A DNA stretch of 64,000 nucleotides, taken from assembly GCF_014596915.1 (NCBI RefSeq), contig NZ_JACVWU010000002.1, positions 310,001 through 374,000 on the forward strand, given 5' to 3'. Of the stretch, positions 1 to 10,484 are shown one piece after another (within the stretch, counting starts at the first letter, position 1; each line of letters opens with the position of its first letter). The notes under the pieces were generated by a model. It was given only the letters and a program-made list of their open reading frames with translations, was not told the origin of the DNA and ran no database searches. A program made the translations under genes and the position numbers. Source of the stretch: Streptomyces sp. TRM68416 (GTDB taxonomy: Bacteria; Actinomycetota; Actinomycetes; Streptomycetales; Streptomycetaceae).

Positions 1-137
1 GCGAGGACCTCGTCGGACATTCCCATGACCACGGAGGAGCCGTTGCTCCCGGAGCCGCCGGCCTGCGTGCCGCAGCCGGTCAGCAGGCCGGAGGCCAGCC
101 CTGCCACGACGGGCAGGACCGGCCACTGGTTGCGCAT
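1..137 (-). CDS. ABC transporter substrate-binding lipoprotein, N-terminus only (window edge)
   Basis: Only the first ~45 codons lie in the window. They encode a lipoprotein signal peptide: a short charged N-terminus, a hydrophobic stretch and the lipobox LLTGC, followed by a Gly/Ser-rich linker. The start of the mature part (SVVMGMSDEVLA) looks like the first strand of family-5 (DppA/OppA-type) solute-binding proteins. The next gene on the same strand encodes a complete protein of that type. A GTG two codons upstream (ending at 143) is an alternative start. Family assignment is inference, because nearly all of the mature protein is missing. Confidence 0.6.
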   Translation of the reverse strand, partial: MRNQWPVLPVVAGLASGLLTGCGTQAGGSGSNGSSVVMGMSDEVL

Positions 138-212
138 GTTCACGTGCAGGTGCCTTGTCTCGGGTGTCGGAAATCGTGGGGCCGCCGTCCCGGGGCCCCG
201 GCACGGGAGATG

Positions 213-1814
213 TCAGCCGCTCACGCCGCGGCCGAGCTCCCACAGTTGGAGGGTCGAGGAGGAGTTGAGGGCGTACGCGGTGCCGGTGACGTTGTCGCGG
301 ACAGCGAGGTACTGCCTGCCCTGCCACAGCGGGATGACGGGGACGTCCTCGGCGACGATGTCCTGAATGTCCGTCAGGCTGGTGACGGCGGACTGACGGT
401 CGGCCTCGCGGCGGGACTGCGGGATGAGCGAGTTGCGGATCTCGCTGTTGGCGTAGGGCGAGCCGAGGAAGTTGTCCTTGTCGAGGAAGGGTGCGAGGAA
501 GTTGTCGGCGTCGGGGAAGTCGGGGAACCAGCCCATGCCGTAGACCTCGTACTCGCCTTCCTGTTCGGCGGGGCGGAAGGTGGACCAGGGGACGCCCTTG
601 ATGCCGACGTCGAACAGGCCGCTGTCGTTGAGCTGCCGCCGCAGCAGCTCGAACTCCTTCTTGGTGGCGCTGCCGTAGTGGTCGGTCGTGTAGTACAGGG
701 TCAGTTTCACCGGGGTGGTGATGTTCGCGCGGGTCAGCAGTGCGCGGGCCTTGGCGACGCTGGGTTCGCCGTATGTGTTGAAGAAGGCGTTGGAGTGGCC
801 GGTGAGGCTGGCCGGGACCAGGGAGTAGAGGGGTTCGGCCTGGGTGCCGTAGACCTTGGAGACGAGTTCGCTGCGGTTGATGACCTGGGCCATGGCCTGG
901 CGGACGGCCTTGCTCTCGACGCTGGGGGCGTCGGTGTTGAAGGCGAGGTAGCGGATCTCCAGGCCGGACATCTCGACGAGGTCGACGTCGCCGTCGGCGG
1001 TGGACAGGGCCTGGATCTGGTCCGGGGACATGGCGCGGGTCATCAGGTCGATGTCGCCCTTGTCGAGGGCGTCGCCCATGGTTTCGGCGTCGTCGAAGGG
1101 GCGCAGTTCGACCTTGTTGTTGTTGACCTGCAGTGAGCCCTTGTAGGAGGGGTTCTTGGTGAAGACGGCCTTGACGAGCTTGCCGTCCTTCTCCTCCGCC
1201 TGCAGCGTGTACGGGCCGGAGCCGCTGACCTGGAAGCCGCCGCGCAGCTTGTCGGCGGCGTAGTCGTCGGGGTTGACGATGCCGGCGACGGGCGTGGTCA
1301 GCTTGTAGGGGAAGGTGGCGTCGGCGGTCTTGAGGTGGAAGATGATCTCGCGGTCGCCCTTGGTCTCGACCGTGTCGACGGTGGAGAGCAGGGCGACGAC
1401 GCCGCCGGGGTCGTTGATCTTCAGGGCGCGGTCGATGGAGTACTTCACGTCGGCCGCGGTGATGGTGTCGCCGTCGGCGAACTTCAGGCCTTCGCGCAGG
1501 GTGCAGACGTAGCGTTCGTTGCCGGTGTCGGTGAAGCCGCACTTCTCGGCTGCCTCGGGGACCGGGTCGCCCTCGCCGCGGGGCTGGATCATGAGGGTCT
1601 GCACGGTCTGGCGCAGGATGTTCCAGGTGCCGACGTCGTAGGTGGCGGCCGGGTCCAGCGGGGCGGGGTCGTCGCTGGAAACCTTGAACTGGTCGGTGGT
1701 GCCGACAACGATGGCGCCGCCCGAGCCGCTGCCGCTGTCCGATCCGCCACAGGCGGCGAGGACCGGGGCGAGCAGGCCGATGACGGCCGGCAGCACCAGA
1801 GTCTTGCGGTTCAT
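213..1814 (-). CDS. Family-5 ABC transporter substrate-binding lipoprotein
   Basis: This is a 533-aa extracytoplasmic solute-binding protein, probably for peptides or nickel-like ligands (SBP_bac_5). It starts MNRKTLVLP, with a lipobox (VLAAC) before a Gly/Ser linker. The body carries family landmarks: a YDVGTWNIL segment, NPSYKG, and a C-terminal region with VIPLWQGRQYLAVRDNV. The ATG at 1814 is preceded by GGAGAAACC, and the in-frame sequence upstream has no credible protein character. It follows the truncated paralogue at the window edge with a 75-nt gap. No permease or ATPase is visible, so they probably lie beyond the left edge. Substrate unknown. Confidence 0.88.
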   Translation of the reverse strand: MNRKTLVLPAVIGLLAPVLAACGGSDSGSGSGGAIVVGTTDQFKVSSDDPAPLDPAATYDVGTWNILRQTVQTLMIQPRGEGDPVPEAAEKCGFTDTGNERYVCTLREGLKFADGDTITAADVKYSIDRALKINDPGGVVALLSTVDTVETKGDREIIFHLKTADATFPYKLTTPVAGIVNPDDYAADKLRGGFQVSGSGPYTLQAEEKDGKLVKAVFTKNPSYKGSLQVNNNKVELRPFDDAETMGDALDKGDIDLMTRAMSPDQIQALSTADGDVDLVEMSGLEIRYLAFNTDAPSVESKAVRQAMAQVINRSELVSKVYGTQAEPLYSLVPASLTGHSNAFFNTYGEPSVAKARALLTRANITTPVKLTLYYTTDHYGSATKKEFELLRRQLNDSGLFDVGIKGVPWSTFRPAEQEGEYEVYGMGWFPDFPDADNFLAPFLDKDNFLGSPYANSEIRNSLIPQSRREADRQSAVTSLTDIQDIVAEDVPVIPLWQGRQYLAVRDNVTGTAYALNSSSTLQLWELGRGVSG

Positions 1815-2234
1815 GCGCGGGTTTCTCCAGCTGTCACGTCCGTGTACCCGGCATGCATGGGTGGTGCGGCGAGTCACGGGGGTAAGGGGGATGTTCTCGC
1901 GAACGAGATTAGTCCGCGCCCGCAGGGGGGTTCGCGGCCACCGGAGTTGGGCGCTCATCACGCAGCGAAACCAGGTGTGGACCCTACGAAAAACCGACAG
2001 TGGAAGGATTCGTGCAGCGGCGGCCCAATCGGGACACAAGGGCACGCGGGTGGGGCCGGAAAAGGGGTGAACAGCACACGCCGTCACCCCTGTCGAGGCT
2101 GCGCGAGGTGGGGAACGTCACAGCCTCAACGGGTTGGACGGACGCCGGAATTCGGCCATGGGCCGGGCGGGAGTTTCTTTCGGTGCCGGCCGTCGAATTC
2201 CGGTGTTGTCGTGTCTGCGACGCTGGGTGAACGG
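1815..2234. promoter_or_regulatory. 420-nt intergenic region with inverted repeat, promoter of the lipoprotein gene
   Basis: There is no gene here that I can support. The region separates the HAD gene end from the lipoprotein start, so it should hold the lipoprotein promoter and the end of the HAD transcript. A perfect 10-bp inverted repeat (CCGGAATTCG at 2145-2154, CGAATTCCGG at 2194-2203) is separated by 39 nt. This may be a paired operator or part of a long terminator. No T-run follows it. Confidence 0.35.
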
Positions 2235-2936
2235 CTAGCGCATTTCCGTCATGAGGCCGCGCAGAAATGCCAGGTCGACCTCTTCCAGGGAGCCGACGAC
2301 GGTGCGGCGGTGGGCCGGGGAGATGGGTGCGACGGAGGGCACGGCCACGACCTGGCAGCCGGCCGCCTCGGCCGCCGCGACGCCGGTCGCGGTGTCCTCG
2401 ACGACCGCGCATCTGGCCGGATCGACGCCGAGTCCGGCCGCCGCGAACAGGTAGGGGTCGGGGTGGGGCTTGGTGCGCGGCACCTCGTCGCCGGCGACCG
2501 TGAGCGCGAAGTGCTGCGGGCCGAGCGAGGTGAGGACGCGGTCGATGATGCGCCGGTGCGAGGCGGAGACGAGAGCCGTGGGGATCTCGTGGGCGGCCAG
2601 TTCGGCGAGCAGCCGGGTGGCGCCCGGCATCAGCGGCAGGGTGCGTCCGATGCGGTGCTCGAAGCCCTCGTTGAGCAGCACCGTGAGTTCGGCGAGGGTG
2701 ATGTCGGCGCCGGTGGCCTCGATCAGGAACCCCGCGCTGCGGCTCATCGGGCCGCCGACCACGACATGGCGCCAGGAGTCGTCCAGGGTGTGCCCGAGCC
2801 GGGCGAAGACCTCGACCTCGACGTCCCACCAGAAGCCCTCGGTGTCCACGAGGGTGCCGTCCATGTCGAGGAGCACGGCCTGCAGGGCTGAGCCTTGTGC
2901 CGTACGGGTTACTGGCGCGGGGACCGTGCTGGTCAT
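2235..2936 (-). CDS. HAD-superfamily hydrolase (beta-phosphoglucomutase-like, subfamily IA)
   Basis: A 233-aa HAD phosphatase. Motif I is DMDGTLVD with nucleophile Asp24 and acid/base Asp26. It has a helical cap (about 35-110), motif II in LVSASHRR, the motif III lysine in EVPRTKPHPDPYLFAA, and motif IV VVEDTATGVAAAEAAG. This is the pattern of small sugar-phosphate or nucleotide phosphatases and mutases. The substrate cannot be read from sequence. The ATG at 2936 has a strong AAGGAGGTG ribosome site. It lies downstream of metH but beyond the metH terminator hairpin, so it is probably transcribed separately. Confidence 0.88.
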   Translation of the reverse strand: MTSTVPAPVTRTAQGSALQAVLLDMDGTLVDTEGFWWDVEVEVFARLGHTLDDSWRHVVVGGPMSRSAGFLIEATGADITLAELTVLLNEGFEHRIGRTLPLMPGATRLLAELAAHEIPTALVSASHRRIIDRVLTSLGPQHFALTVAGDEVPRTKPHPDPYLFAAAGLGVDPARCAVVEDTATGVAAAEAAGCQVVAVPSVAPISPAHRRTVVGSLEEVDLAFLRGLMTEMR

Positions 2937-2962
2937 CCGGGCGCACCTCCTTGAGGGACGGT

Positions 2963-2993
2963 CAGGCCGGTTCCCACGGGGGGAACCGGCCTG
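2963..2993 (-). terminator. Hairpin terminator downstream of metH
   Basis: A perfect 13-bp stem (CAGGCCGGTTCCC at 2963-2975 with its complement at 2981-2993) encloses a 5-nt loop. It lies between the metH stop and the HAD gene. No clear T-run follows, as is common for Streptomyces terminators. Confidence 0.7.
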
Positions 2994-3097
2994 CGGTGGA
3001 CCGACAAGTGTACGTCGTGCGGCGGTGCGCTGCCTTGTTTAATCGACGTGGGCCGGGGGACACGGGAGTCGCGGTCGATCCGGGGTCGTGGCGGGCT

Positions 3098-6000
3098 TCA
3101 GCGCGCGTTGAAGTACTTCGCCTCCGGGTGGTGGATGACGATGGCGTCCGTGGACTGCTCGGGGTGCAGCTGGAACTCCTCGGAGAGGTGGACGCCGATG
3201 CGTTCCGGCTGGAGGAGTTCGGCGATCTTGGCGCGGTCCTCCAGGTCGGGGCAGGCGCCGTAGCCGAGCGAGAAGCGGGCGCCCCGGTACTTCAGGGCGA
3301 ACATGTCCTCGATGTCGCTGGGGTCCTCGCCGGCGAAGCCCAGTTCCGAACGCACGCGCGCGTGCCAGTACTCGGCGAGCGCCTCGGCCAACTGCACGGA
3401 CAGTCCGTGCAGTTCGAGGTAGTCGCGGTAGGCGTTGGCCTCGAACATGCGGGCCGTCTCCTCGCCGATGCGGGAGCCGACGGTGACGACCTGGAGGCCG
3501 ACGACGTCGGTCTCGCCGGACTCCTCGGGGCGGAAGAAGTCGGCCAGGCACAGCCGGCGGCCGCGGCGCTGGCGGGGGAAGGTGAAGCGGGTGCGTTCGT
3601 TGCCCCGGTCGTCCAGGATGATCAGGTCGTCGTCCTTGGACACGCAGGGGAAGTAGCCGTAGACGACGGCCGCTTCCAGCAGGTTCTCGGTCTGGAGGCG
3701 GTCCAGCAGGCCGCGCAGGCGCGGGCGGCCCTCGGTCTCGACGAGTTCCTCGTAGGTGGGTCCTTCGCCGGTGCGGGCCTGCTTCAGGCCCCACTGGCCC
3801 TTGAACAGGGCGCCCTCGTCGAGCCAGCTGGCGTACTCCTTGAGCTGGATGCCCTTGATGACGCGGGTGTTCCAGAAGGGCGGGGTGGGGACGGGGTTGT
3901 CGGTGGCGACGTCGGAGCGGACGTGGCCCTCCTCCGGGCGCTCCTCGACGGCTACGGTGGCGGCGCGCACCCGGCGCTGCCTGAGTTCGGGCAGCTTGGC
4001 GCCGGGCACGCCCCGCTTGACGCCGATGAGGGCGTCCATCAGGCGCAGTCCCTCGAACGCGTCGCGGGCGTAGCGGACTTCGCCCTCGTAGATCTCGTGC
4101 AGGTCCTGTTCGACGTAGGCCCGGGTCAGGGCGGCGCCGCCGAGGATGACGGGGTAGTTCGCCGCGAGGCCGCGCTGGTTGAGCTCCTCCAGGTTCTCCT
4201 TCATGATCACCGTGGACTTGACCAGGAGGCCGGACATGCCGATGACGTCGGCGCGGTGTTCCTCGGCGGCGTCCAGGATCGCGGAGACGGGCTGCTTGAT
4301 GCCGAGGTTGACGACGTTGTAGCCGTTGTTGGACAGGATGATGTCGACGAGGTTCTTGCCGATGTCGTGGACGTCGCCGCGGACGGTGGCGAGCACGATG
4401 GTGCCCTTGCCGGCCTCGTCGCCCTCGACCTTCTCCATGTGCGGCTCCAGGTAGGCCACCGCGCTCTTCATGACCTCGGCGGACTGGAGGACGAACGGCA
4501 GTTGCATCTGGCCGGAGCCGAAGAGTTCGCCGACGACCTTCATGCCCTCCAGGAGGGTGTCGTTGACGATGTCGAGGGCGGGGCGGTCCTTGAGTGCGTC
4601 GTCGAGGTCGGTTTCGAGGCCGTTCTTCTCGCCGTCGATGATGCGGCGCTTGAGGCGTTCCTCCAGCGGCAGGGCGGCGAGTTCCTCGGCCTTGCCGGCC
4701 TTGAGGGACTTGGCGGTGGCGCCCTCGAACAGGGCCATCAGCTTCTGCAGCGGGTCGTAGCCCTCGGTGCGGCGGTCGTAGATGAGGTCGAGGGCCGTAC
4801 GGACCTCTTCCTCGCTGAACCGGGCGATCGGCAGGATCTTGGAGGCGTGCACGATCGCCGAGTCCAGGCCGGCCTTGACGCACTCGTCGAGGAAGACGGA
4901 GTTGAGCAGGATGCGGGCGGCCGGGTTGAGGCCGAAGGAGATGTTGGACAGGCCGAGGGTGGTCTGTACGTCGGGGTGGCGGCGCTTGAGTTCGCGGATG
5001 GCCTCGATGGTGGCGATGCCGTCCTTGCGGGACTCCTCCTGGCCGGTGCAGATGGTGAAGGTGAGGGTGTCGATGAGGATGTCGGACTCGTGGATGCCCC
5101 AGTTCCCGGTGAGGTCCTCGATCAGCCGTTCGGCGATCTCGACCTTCTTCTCGGGGGTGCGGGCCTGGCCCTCCTCGTCGATGGTCAGCGCGATCAGCGC
5201 GGCGCCGTGCTCCTGGGCGAGCCGGGTGACCTTGGCGAAGCGGGACTCGGGGCCGTCGCCGTCCTCGTAGTTGACGGAGTTGATGACCGCTCGGCCGCCG
5301 AGCTTCTCCAGGCCGGCCCGGATGACGTCGACCTCGGTGGAGTCGAGGACGATGGGCAGGGTGGAGGCGGTGGCGAAGCGGCCGGCGAGTTCCTCCATGT
5401 CGGCGACGCCGTCGCGGCCGACGTAGTCCACGCACAGGTCGAGCATGTGCGCGCCCTCGCGGATCTGCTCGCGGGCCATCTCGACGCAGTCGTCCCAGCG
5501 GGCGTCCAGCATGGCCTCGCGGAACTTCTTGGAGCCGTTGGCGTTGGTGCGCTCGCCGATGGCCAGGTAGGAGGTGTCCTGGCGGAAGGGGACGGTCTGG
5601 TAGAGGGAGGCGGCGCCGGGCTCGGGGCGCGGGTCGCGTTCGGTGGGGGTGAGGTCGCGGACGCGTTCGACGAGCTGGCGCAGGTGTTCGGGGGTTGTGC
5701 CGCAGCAGCCGCCGACGAGGGAGAGGCCGTAGTCGCGTACGAAGGTCTCGTGGGCGTCGGCCAGCTCCGGTGCGGTGAGCGGGTAGGTGGCGCCGTCCTT
5801 GCCGAGGACGGGCAGGCCCGCGTTGGGCATGCAGGACAGCGGGATGCGGGAGTGCCGGGAGAGGTAGCGCAGGTGCTCGCTCATCTCGGCGGGGCCGGTG
5901 GCGCAGTTCATGCCGATCATGTCGATGCCGAGCGGCTCCAGCGCGGTGAGCGCGGCGCCGATCTCGGAGCCCAGCAGCATGGTGCCGGTGGTCTCGACGG

Positions 6001-6616
6001 TGACGGAGACGATGATCGGCAGGTCGAGGCCGGAGATCTCGCGGGCGCGCTGGGCGCCGATGACGGCGGCCTTGGTCTGCAGCAGGTCCTGGGTGGTCTC
6101 GACGATCAGCGCGTCGGCGCCGCCGGAGATGAGGCCCTCGGCGTTCTGCTGGAAGGCGTCGCGGATCGTGGGGTAGCCGATGTGGCCGAGGGTGGGCAGC
6201 TTGGTGCCGGGGCCGATGGAGCCCAGGACCCAGCGCCGGCGTCCGTCGCGGGCGGCGTAGCCGTCGGCGGTCTCGCGGGCGATGCGGGCGCCCGCCTCGG
6301 ACAGCTCGTAGACGCGCTCGGGGATGTCGTACTCGGCCATCGCGGCGTAGTTCGCGCCGAACGTGTTCGTCTCGACGCAGTCCACGCCCGCGTCGAAGTA
6401 CGCCTCGTGCACCGAGCGCACGATGTCGGGCCGGGTCAGGTTCAGGATCTCGTTGCAGCCCTCGAGGTTCTGGAAGTCCTCAAGGGTGGGGTCCTGGGCC
6501 TGGAGCATGGTGCCCATCGCTCCGTCGGCGACCACCACTCGGGTGGCGAGCGCCTCGCGGAGGGCGGACACGCGGGTCCGGCTGTCGGCGGAAGGGGTCT
6601 GTGGCGACGAGGCCAT
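3098..6616 (-). CDS. metH: Cobalamin-dependent methionine synthase
   Basis: This 1172-aa enzyme transfers a methyl group from 5-methyltetrahydrofolate to homocysteine through cobalamin. The homocysteine domain (about 20-325) has zinc ligands Cys238, Cys304 and Cys305 (MNCATGP, GGCCGTTPEH). The pterin-binding domain spans about 350-620. A helical cap and the B12 domain follow, with the DVHDIGK motif and the cobalt-ligating His750. The C-terminal reactivation (AdoMet-binding) domain spans about 880-1172. Length is close to E. coli MetH (~1227 aa). It is monocistronic, ends in a hairpin at 2963-2993, and is divergent from gylR. I found no convincing cobalamin riboswitch in its short leader. Confidence 0.97.
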   Translation of the reverse strand: MASSPQTPSADSRTRVSALREALATRVVVADGAMGTMLQAQDPTLEDFQNLEGCNEILNLTRPDIVRSVHEAYFDAGVDCVETNTFGANYAAMAEYDIPERVYELSEAGARIARETADGYAARDGRRRWVLGSIGPGTKLPTLGHIGYPTIRDAFQQNAEGLISGGADALIVETTQDLLQTKAAVIGAQRAREISGLDLPIIVSVTVETTGTMLLGSEIGAALTALEPLGIDMIGMNCATGPAEMSEHLRYLSRHSRIPLSCMPNAGLPVLGKDGATYPLTAPELADAHETFVRDYGLSLVGGCCGTTPEHLRQLVERVRDLTPTERDPRPEPGAASLYQTVPFRQDTSYLAIGERTNANGSKKFREAMLDARWDDCVEMAREQIREGAHMLDLCVDYVGRDGVADMEELAGRFATASTLPIVLDSTEVDVIRAGLEKLGGRAVINSVNYEDGDGPESRFAKVTRLAQEHGAALIALTIDEEGQARTPEKKVEIAERLIEDLTGNWGIHESDILIDTLTFTICTGQEESRKDGIATIEAIRELKRRHPDVQTTLGLSNISFGLNPAARILLNSVFLDECVKAGLDSAIVHASKILPIARFSEEEVRTALDLIYDRRTEGYDPLQKLMALFEGATAKSLKAGKAEELAALPLEERLKRRIIDGEKNGLETDLDDALKDRPALDIVNDTLLEGMKVVGELFGSGQMQLPFVLQSAEVMKSAVAYLEPHMEKVEGDEAGKGTIVLATVRGDVHDIGKNLVDIILSNNGYNVVNLGIKQPVSAILDAAEEHRADVIGMSGLLVKSTVIMKENLEELNQRGLAANYPVILGGAALTRAYVEQDLHEIYEGEVRYARDAFEGLRLMDALIGVKRGVPGAKLPELRQRRVRAATVAVEERPEEGHVRSDVATDNPVPTPPFWNTRVIKGIQLKEYASWLDEGALFKGQWGLKQARTGEGPTYEELVETEGRPRLRGLLDRLQTENLLEAAVVYGYFPCVSKDDDLIILDDRGNERTRFTFPRQRRGRRLCLADFFRPEESGETDVVGLQVVTVGSRIGEETARMFEANAYRDYLELHGLSVQLAEALAEYWHARVRSELGFAGEDPSDIEDMFALKYRGARFSLGYGACPDLEDRAKIAELLQPERIGVHLSEEFQLHPEQSTDAIVIHHPEAKYFNAR

Positions 6617-6870
6617 GAAAGGGCTCCCTCAAGGTGCGACGGCTGTCGGCTTTGCGCCCTTGCGGTCCGTTCCGCGGTGGGCGCACGCCGCCAGGGTAGC
6701 CGGGACCGGGGAAGGATGTTCAGGGCGTCCACGGGGCGGACGGGGATGACGGGCAGGTCATCCGCGGGGTACGAGTGACGCAGGGGGTCGCGGCCCGCGA
6801 GGCGTGGTCGGCCGGGGTGGTGCAATGGATCGCTGCCAACCATTGGCGGTGGGTCGACATCGACCGGTAG

Positions 6871-6889
6871 TGTTCGGCATTGCCGAACA
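6871..6889. promoter_or_regulatory. Putative GylR operator in front of gylR
   Basis: TGTTCGGCATTGCCGAACA is a perfect 9-bp inverted repeat around one central base. It lies 52 nt upstream of the gylR start. A near copy precedes glpF (7897-7915). A shared palindrome in front of the regulator and its target operon is what autoregulation by GylR would need. IclR-family operators are typically pseudo-palindromes of this size. Binding is inferred. Confidence 0.65.
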
Positions 6890-6940
6890 ACGGCAACGAC
6901 GTCGAGGTCGACGGTCGATGGGGACGGAGGCAGGACGGCG

Positions 6941-7705
6941 ATGGCACGGAACATCCAGTCGCTCGAACGGGCGGCCGCGATGCTGCGGCTGCTCGCGGGC
7001 GGCGAGCGACGGCTCGGCCTGTCGGACATCGCCTCGGCCCTGGGCCTGGCCAAGGGCACCGCGCACGGCATCCTGCGCACCCTGCAGCAGGAGGGCTTCG
7101 TCGAGCAGGACGGCGTCTCGGGCCGCTATCAGCTGGGCGCCGAGCTGCTGCGCCTGGGCACCACCTATCTGGACGTGCACGAGCTGCGGGCGCGGGCGCT
7201 GGTGTGGACGGACGATCTGGCCCGTTCCAGCGGCGAGAGCGTCTATCTCGGGGTCCTGCACCAGCAGGGCGTGCTGATCGTGCACCACGTCTTCCGTCCG
7301 GACGACAGCCGTCAAGTGCTGGAGATAGGGGCGATGCAGCCGCTGCACTCCACGGCGCTGGGCAAGGTGCTGTCGGCATACGACCCGGTGGCGCACAGCG
7401 AGGCGATCGAGGCCGACCGCAAGCCCTTCACGGACCGGACGGTGTGCGAGCTGGAGGAGTTCGAGCATCTCCTCGACATCACGCGCGCGCGGGGCTACGC
7501 GGCGGACGTGGAGGAGACCTGGGAGGGCGTCGCCTCCCTGGCCGCGCCGATCCACGACCGGCGGCGGATGCCGGTCGGCGCGGTCGGGGTCACGGGCGCC
7601 GTGGAGCGGCTGTGCCGGGACGGCGAGCTGCGGCCCGAGCTGATCGCGGCGGTACGGGACTGCGCCCGCGCGGTGTCGCGGGATCTGGGCGCGGGCCGGT
7701 TCTAG
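6941..7705 (+). CDS. gylR: IclR-family regulator of the glycerol operon
   Basis: A 254-aa protein with an N-terminal winged helix-turn-helix (about 8-65, LSDIASALGLAKGTAHGILR) and a C-terminal IclR effector domain (about 80-250). It stands directly upstream of glpF-glpK-glpD, the arrangement of the characterised Streptomyces gylR-gylCABX locus, where GylR represses glycerol catabolism in the absence of inducer. The ATG at 6941 follows GGACGGAGG. The gene is flanked by a perfect palindrome upstream and a strong terminator downstream, so read-through into glpF should be limited. Confidence 0.94.
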   Translation: MARNIQSLERAAAMLRLLAGGERRLGLSDIASALGLAKGTAHGILRTLQQEGFVEQDGVSGRYQLGAELLRLGTTYLDVHELRARALVWTDDLARSSGESVYLGVLHQQGVLIVHHVFRPDDSRQVLEIGAMQPLHSTALGKVLSAYDPVAHSEAIEADRKPFTDRTVCELEEFEHLLDITRARGYAADVEETWEGVASLAAPIHDRRRMPVGAVGVTGAVERLCRDGELRPELIAAVRDCARAVSRDLGAGRF

Positions 7706-7718
7706 AACCTGGTGAGGG

Positions 7719-7751
7719 AACGCCGGGACGTCTGGGCGACGTTCCGGCGTT
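7719..7751 (+). terminator. Terminator after gylR
   Basis: A 14-bp stem with one mismatch (arms 7719-7732 and 7738-7751, loop TGGGC) begins 14 nt after the gylR stop. It separates gylR from the glpF promoter region. Confidence 0.75.
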
Positions 7752-8045
7752 CGGCATACCCTGGGGTGGACATAACGGGCAGGGGTGACAAGTCTCCCGC
7801 CCGAAGATCGATAACTCGCGGCGATCAATAACGATCGTGCTTTCGATAACAGAACCCTTGACGCACCCGTAACGCCGGAGCAAGACTCCCGTCCATCGGT
7901 CGGCATTGTCGAACACCTACCGGCAATACGCGCTAGAGTGTGACAACGCCAAGGGCCGGCATCGCTCTCACCCCACGAGGGCGCTCGAACCCCCGGAGGG
8001 ACCCGGGGTTCGCGCTTCCCTGGACGAAGGACAAAGGAGTCGCGG
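7752..8045 (+). promoter_or_regulatory. glpF promoter/leader with GylR-like operator, direct repeats and leader hairpin
   Basis: This 294-nt non-coding region controls glpFKD. It holds three copies of TCRATAAC at 7808-7815, 7825-7832 and 7843-7850 (steps of 17 and 18 bp). An operator-like CGGTCGGCATTGTCGAACA lies at 7897-7915; 16 of its 19 bases match the palindrome before gylR. A leader hairpin (CGAACCCC at 7986-7993 with GGGGTTCG at 8005-8012) lies ~35 nt before the glpF start. The ribosome site is AAAGGAGT just before GTG 8046. The operator role is inferred from the match to 6871-6889. Confidence 0.6.
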
Positions 8046-8846
8046 GTGTCCAGCTCCGACATCTTCATCGGCGAGACCATCGGTACCGCCATACTCATCC
8101 TGCTCGGCGGCGGCGTGGTCGCGGCCGTCGTACTCAAGGCCTCGAAGGCCCGGAACGCCGGATGGCTCGCCATCACGTTCGGGTGGGGCTTCGCCGTCAT
8201 GACGGCTGTCTACACCTCGGCCCCGCTCTCCGGCGCCCACCTGAACCCGGCCGTGACCCTCGCGCTGGCGCTCAAGAAGAACGGCATCGACTGGAGCGAC
8301 GTCCCGACCTACATGGGCGGACAGCTGCTCGGCGCCATGCTCGGCGCCACTCTGGTCTGGGTCGCCTACTACGGCCAGTTCCACGCCCACCTGACCGACA
8401 AGGAGATCGTCGGCGGTCCCGGCGCGCAGGCCTCCACCGTCAAGGCCGTGGAGGCCCAGGAGAAGGGCGCGGGCCCGGTCCTCGGTGTCTTCTCCACCGG
8501 TCCGGAGATCCGGGTCGCCTGGCAGAACGTGGCCACGGAGGTCATCGGCACCATCGTGCTGGTCCTCGCCGTGCTCACGCAGGGCCTGAACGCCGAGGGC
8601 AACGGCCTCGGCATCCTGGGCGGGCTCATCACCGCGTTCGTGGTGGTCGCGATCGGTCTGTCCCTCGGCGGCCCGACCGGTTACGCCATCAACCCGGCCC
8701 GTGACCTCGGTCCGCGCATCGTGCACGCCCTGCTGCCCCTGCCCAACAAGGGCGGCTCCGACTGGGGCTACGCCTGGGTCCCGGTGGTCGGCCCGCTGCT
8801 CGGCGCGGCGATCGCCGCAGGCATCTACAACGTCGCCTTTGCTTAG
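8046..8846 (+). CDS. glpF: Glycerol uptake facilitator (MIP/aquaglyceroporin)
   Basis: A 266-aa channel that lets glycerol enter down its gradient (gylC in Streptomyces nomenclature). Both aquaporin half-helix motifs are visible: [10 protein letters not shown] and [12 protein letters not shown]. The Asp after the second NPAR is the mark of glycerol facilitators as opposed to water channels. Six membrane segments are evident. A polar insert near residues 115-160 lies between segments 3 and 4. The start is GTG 8046 with AAAGGAGT. The next gene, glpK, follows 91 nt later on the same strand; trapping by GlpK drives net uptake. Confidence 0.95.
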   Translation: MSSSDIFIGETIGTAILILLGGGVVAAVVLKASKARNAGWLAITFGWGFAVMTAVYTSAPLSGAHLNPAVTLALALKKNGIDWSDVPTYMGGQLLGAMLGATLVWVAYYGQFHAHLTDKEIVGGPGAQASTVKAVEAQEKGAGPVLGVFSTGPEIRVAWQNVATEVIGTIVLVLAVLTQGLNAEGNGLGILGGLITAFVVVAIGLSLGGPTGYAINPARDLGPRIVHALLPLPNKGGSDWGYAWVPVVGPLLGAAIAAGIYNVAFA

Positions 8847-8937
8847 AGAAGCGTCGCATTCTTCCTCAAGAAGCATCGATACGCACAGCACGCGCCGTAC
8901 GTAAGCCTCTTCACCACGGATTCTTCAGGAGCACACA

Positions 8938-10476
<1,539 letters not shown>

Positions 10477-10484
10477 GAACCCGA

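Noticed and set aside
2145..2203. 10-bp inverted repeat as an attachment site or transposon end
   Set aside because: No transposase gene, no target duplication, and the arms are EcoRI-like GAATTC palindromes that recur by chance more easily.
2897..6778. Very long open frame on the plus strand opposite metH
   Set aside because: Composition is the mirror of a high-GC coding strand (runs of Gly, Val, Leu, Asp, Ala) and metH on the minus strand has full domain evidence. It is an antisense shadow.
6617..6940. Possible cobalamin or S-adenosylhomocysteine riboswitch upstream of metH
   Set aside because: I could not find a B12-box-like or SAH-type conserved core in the short metH leader.
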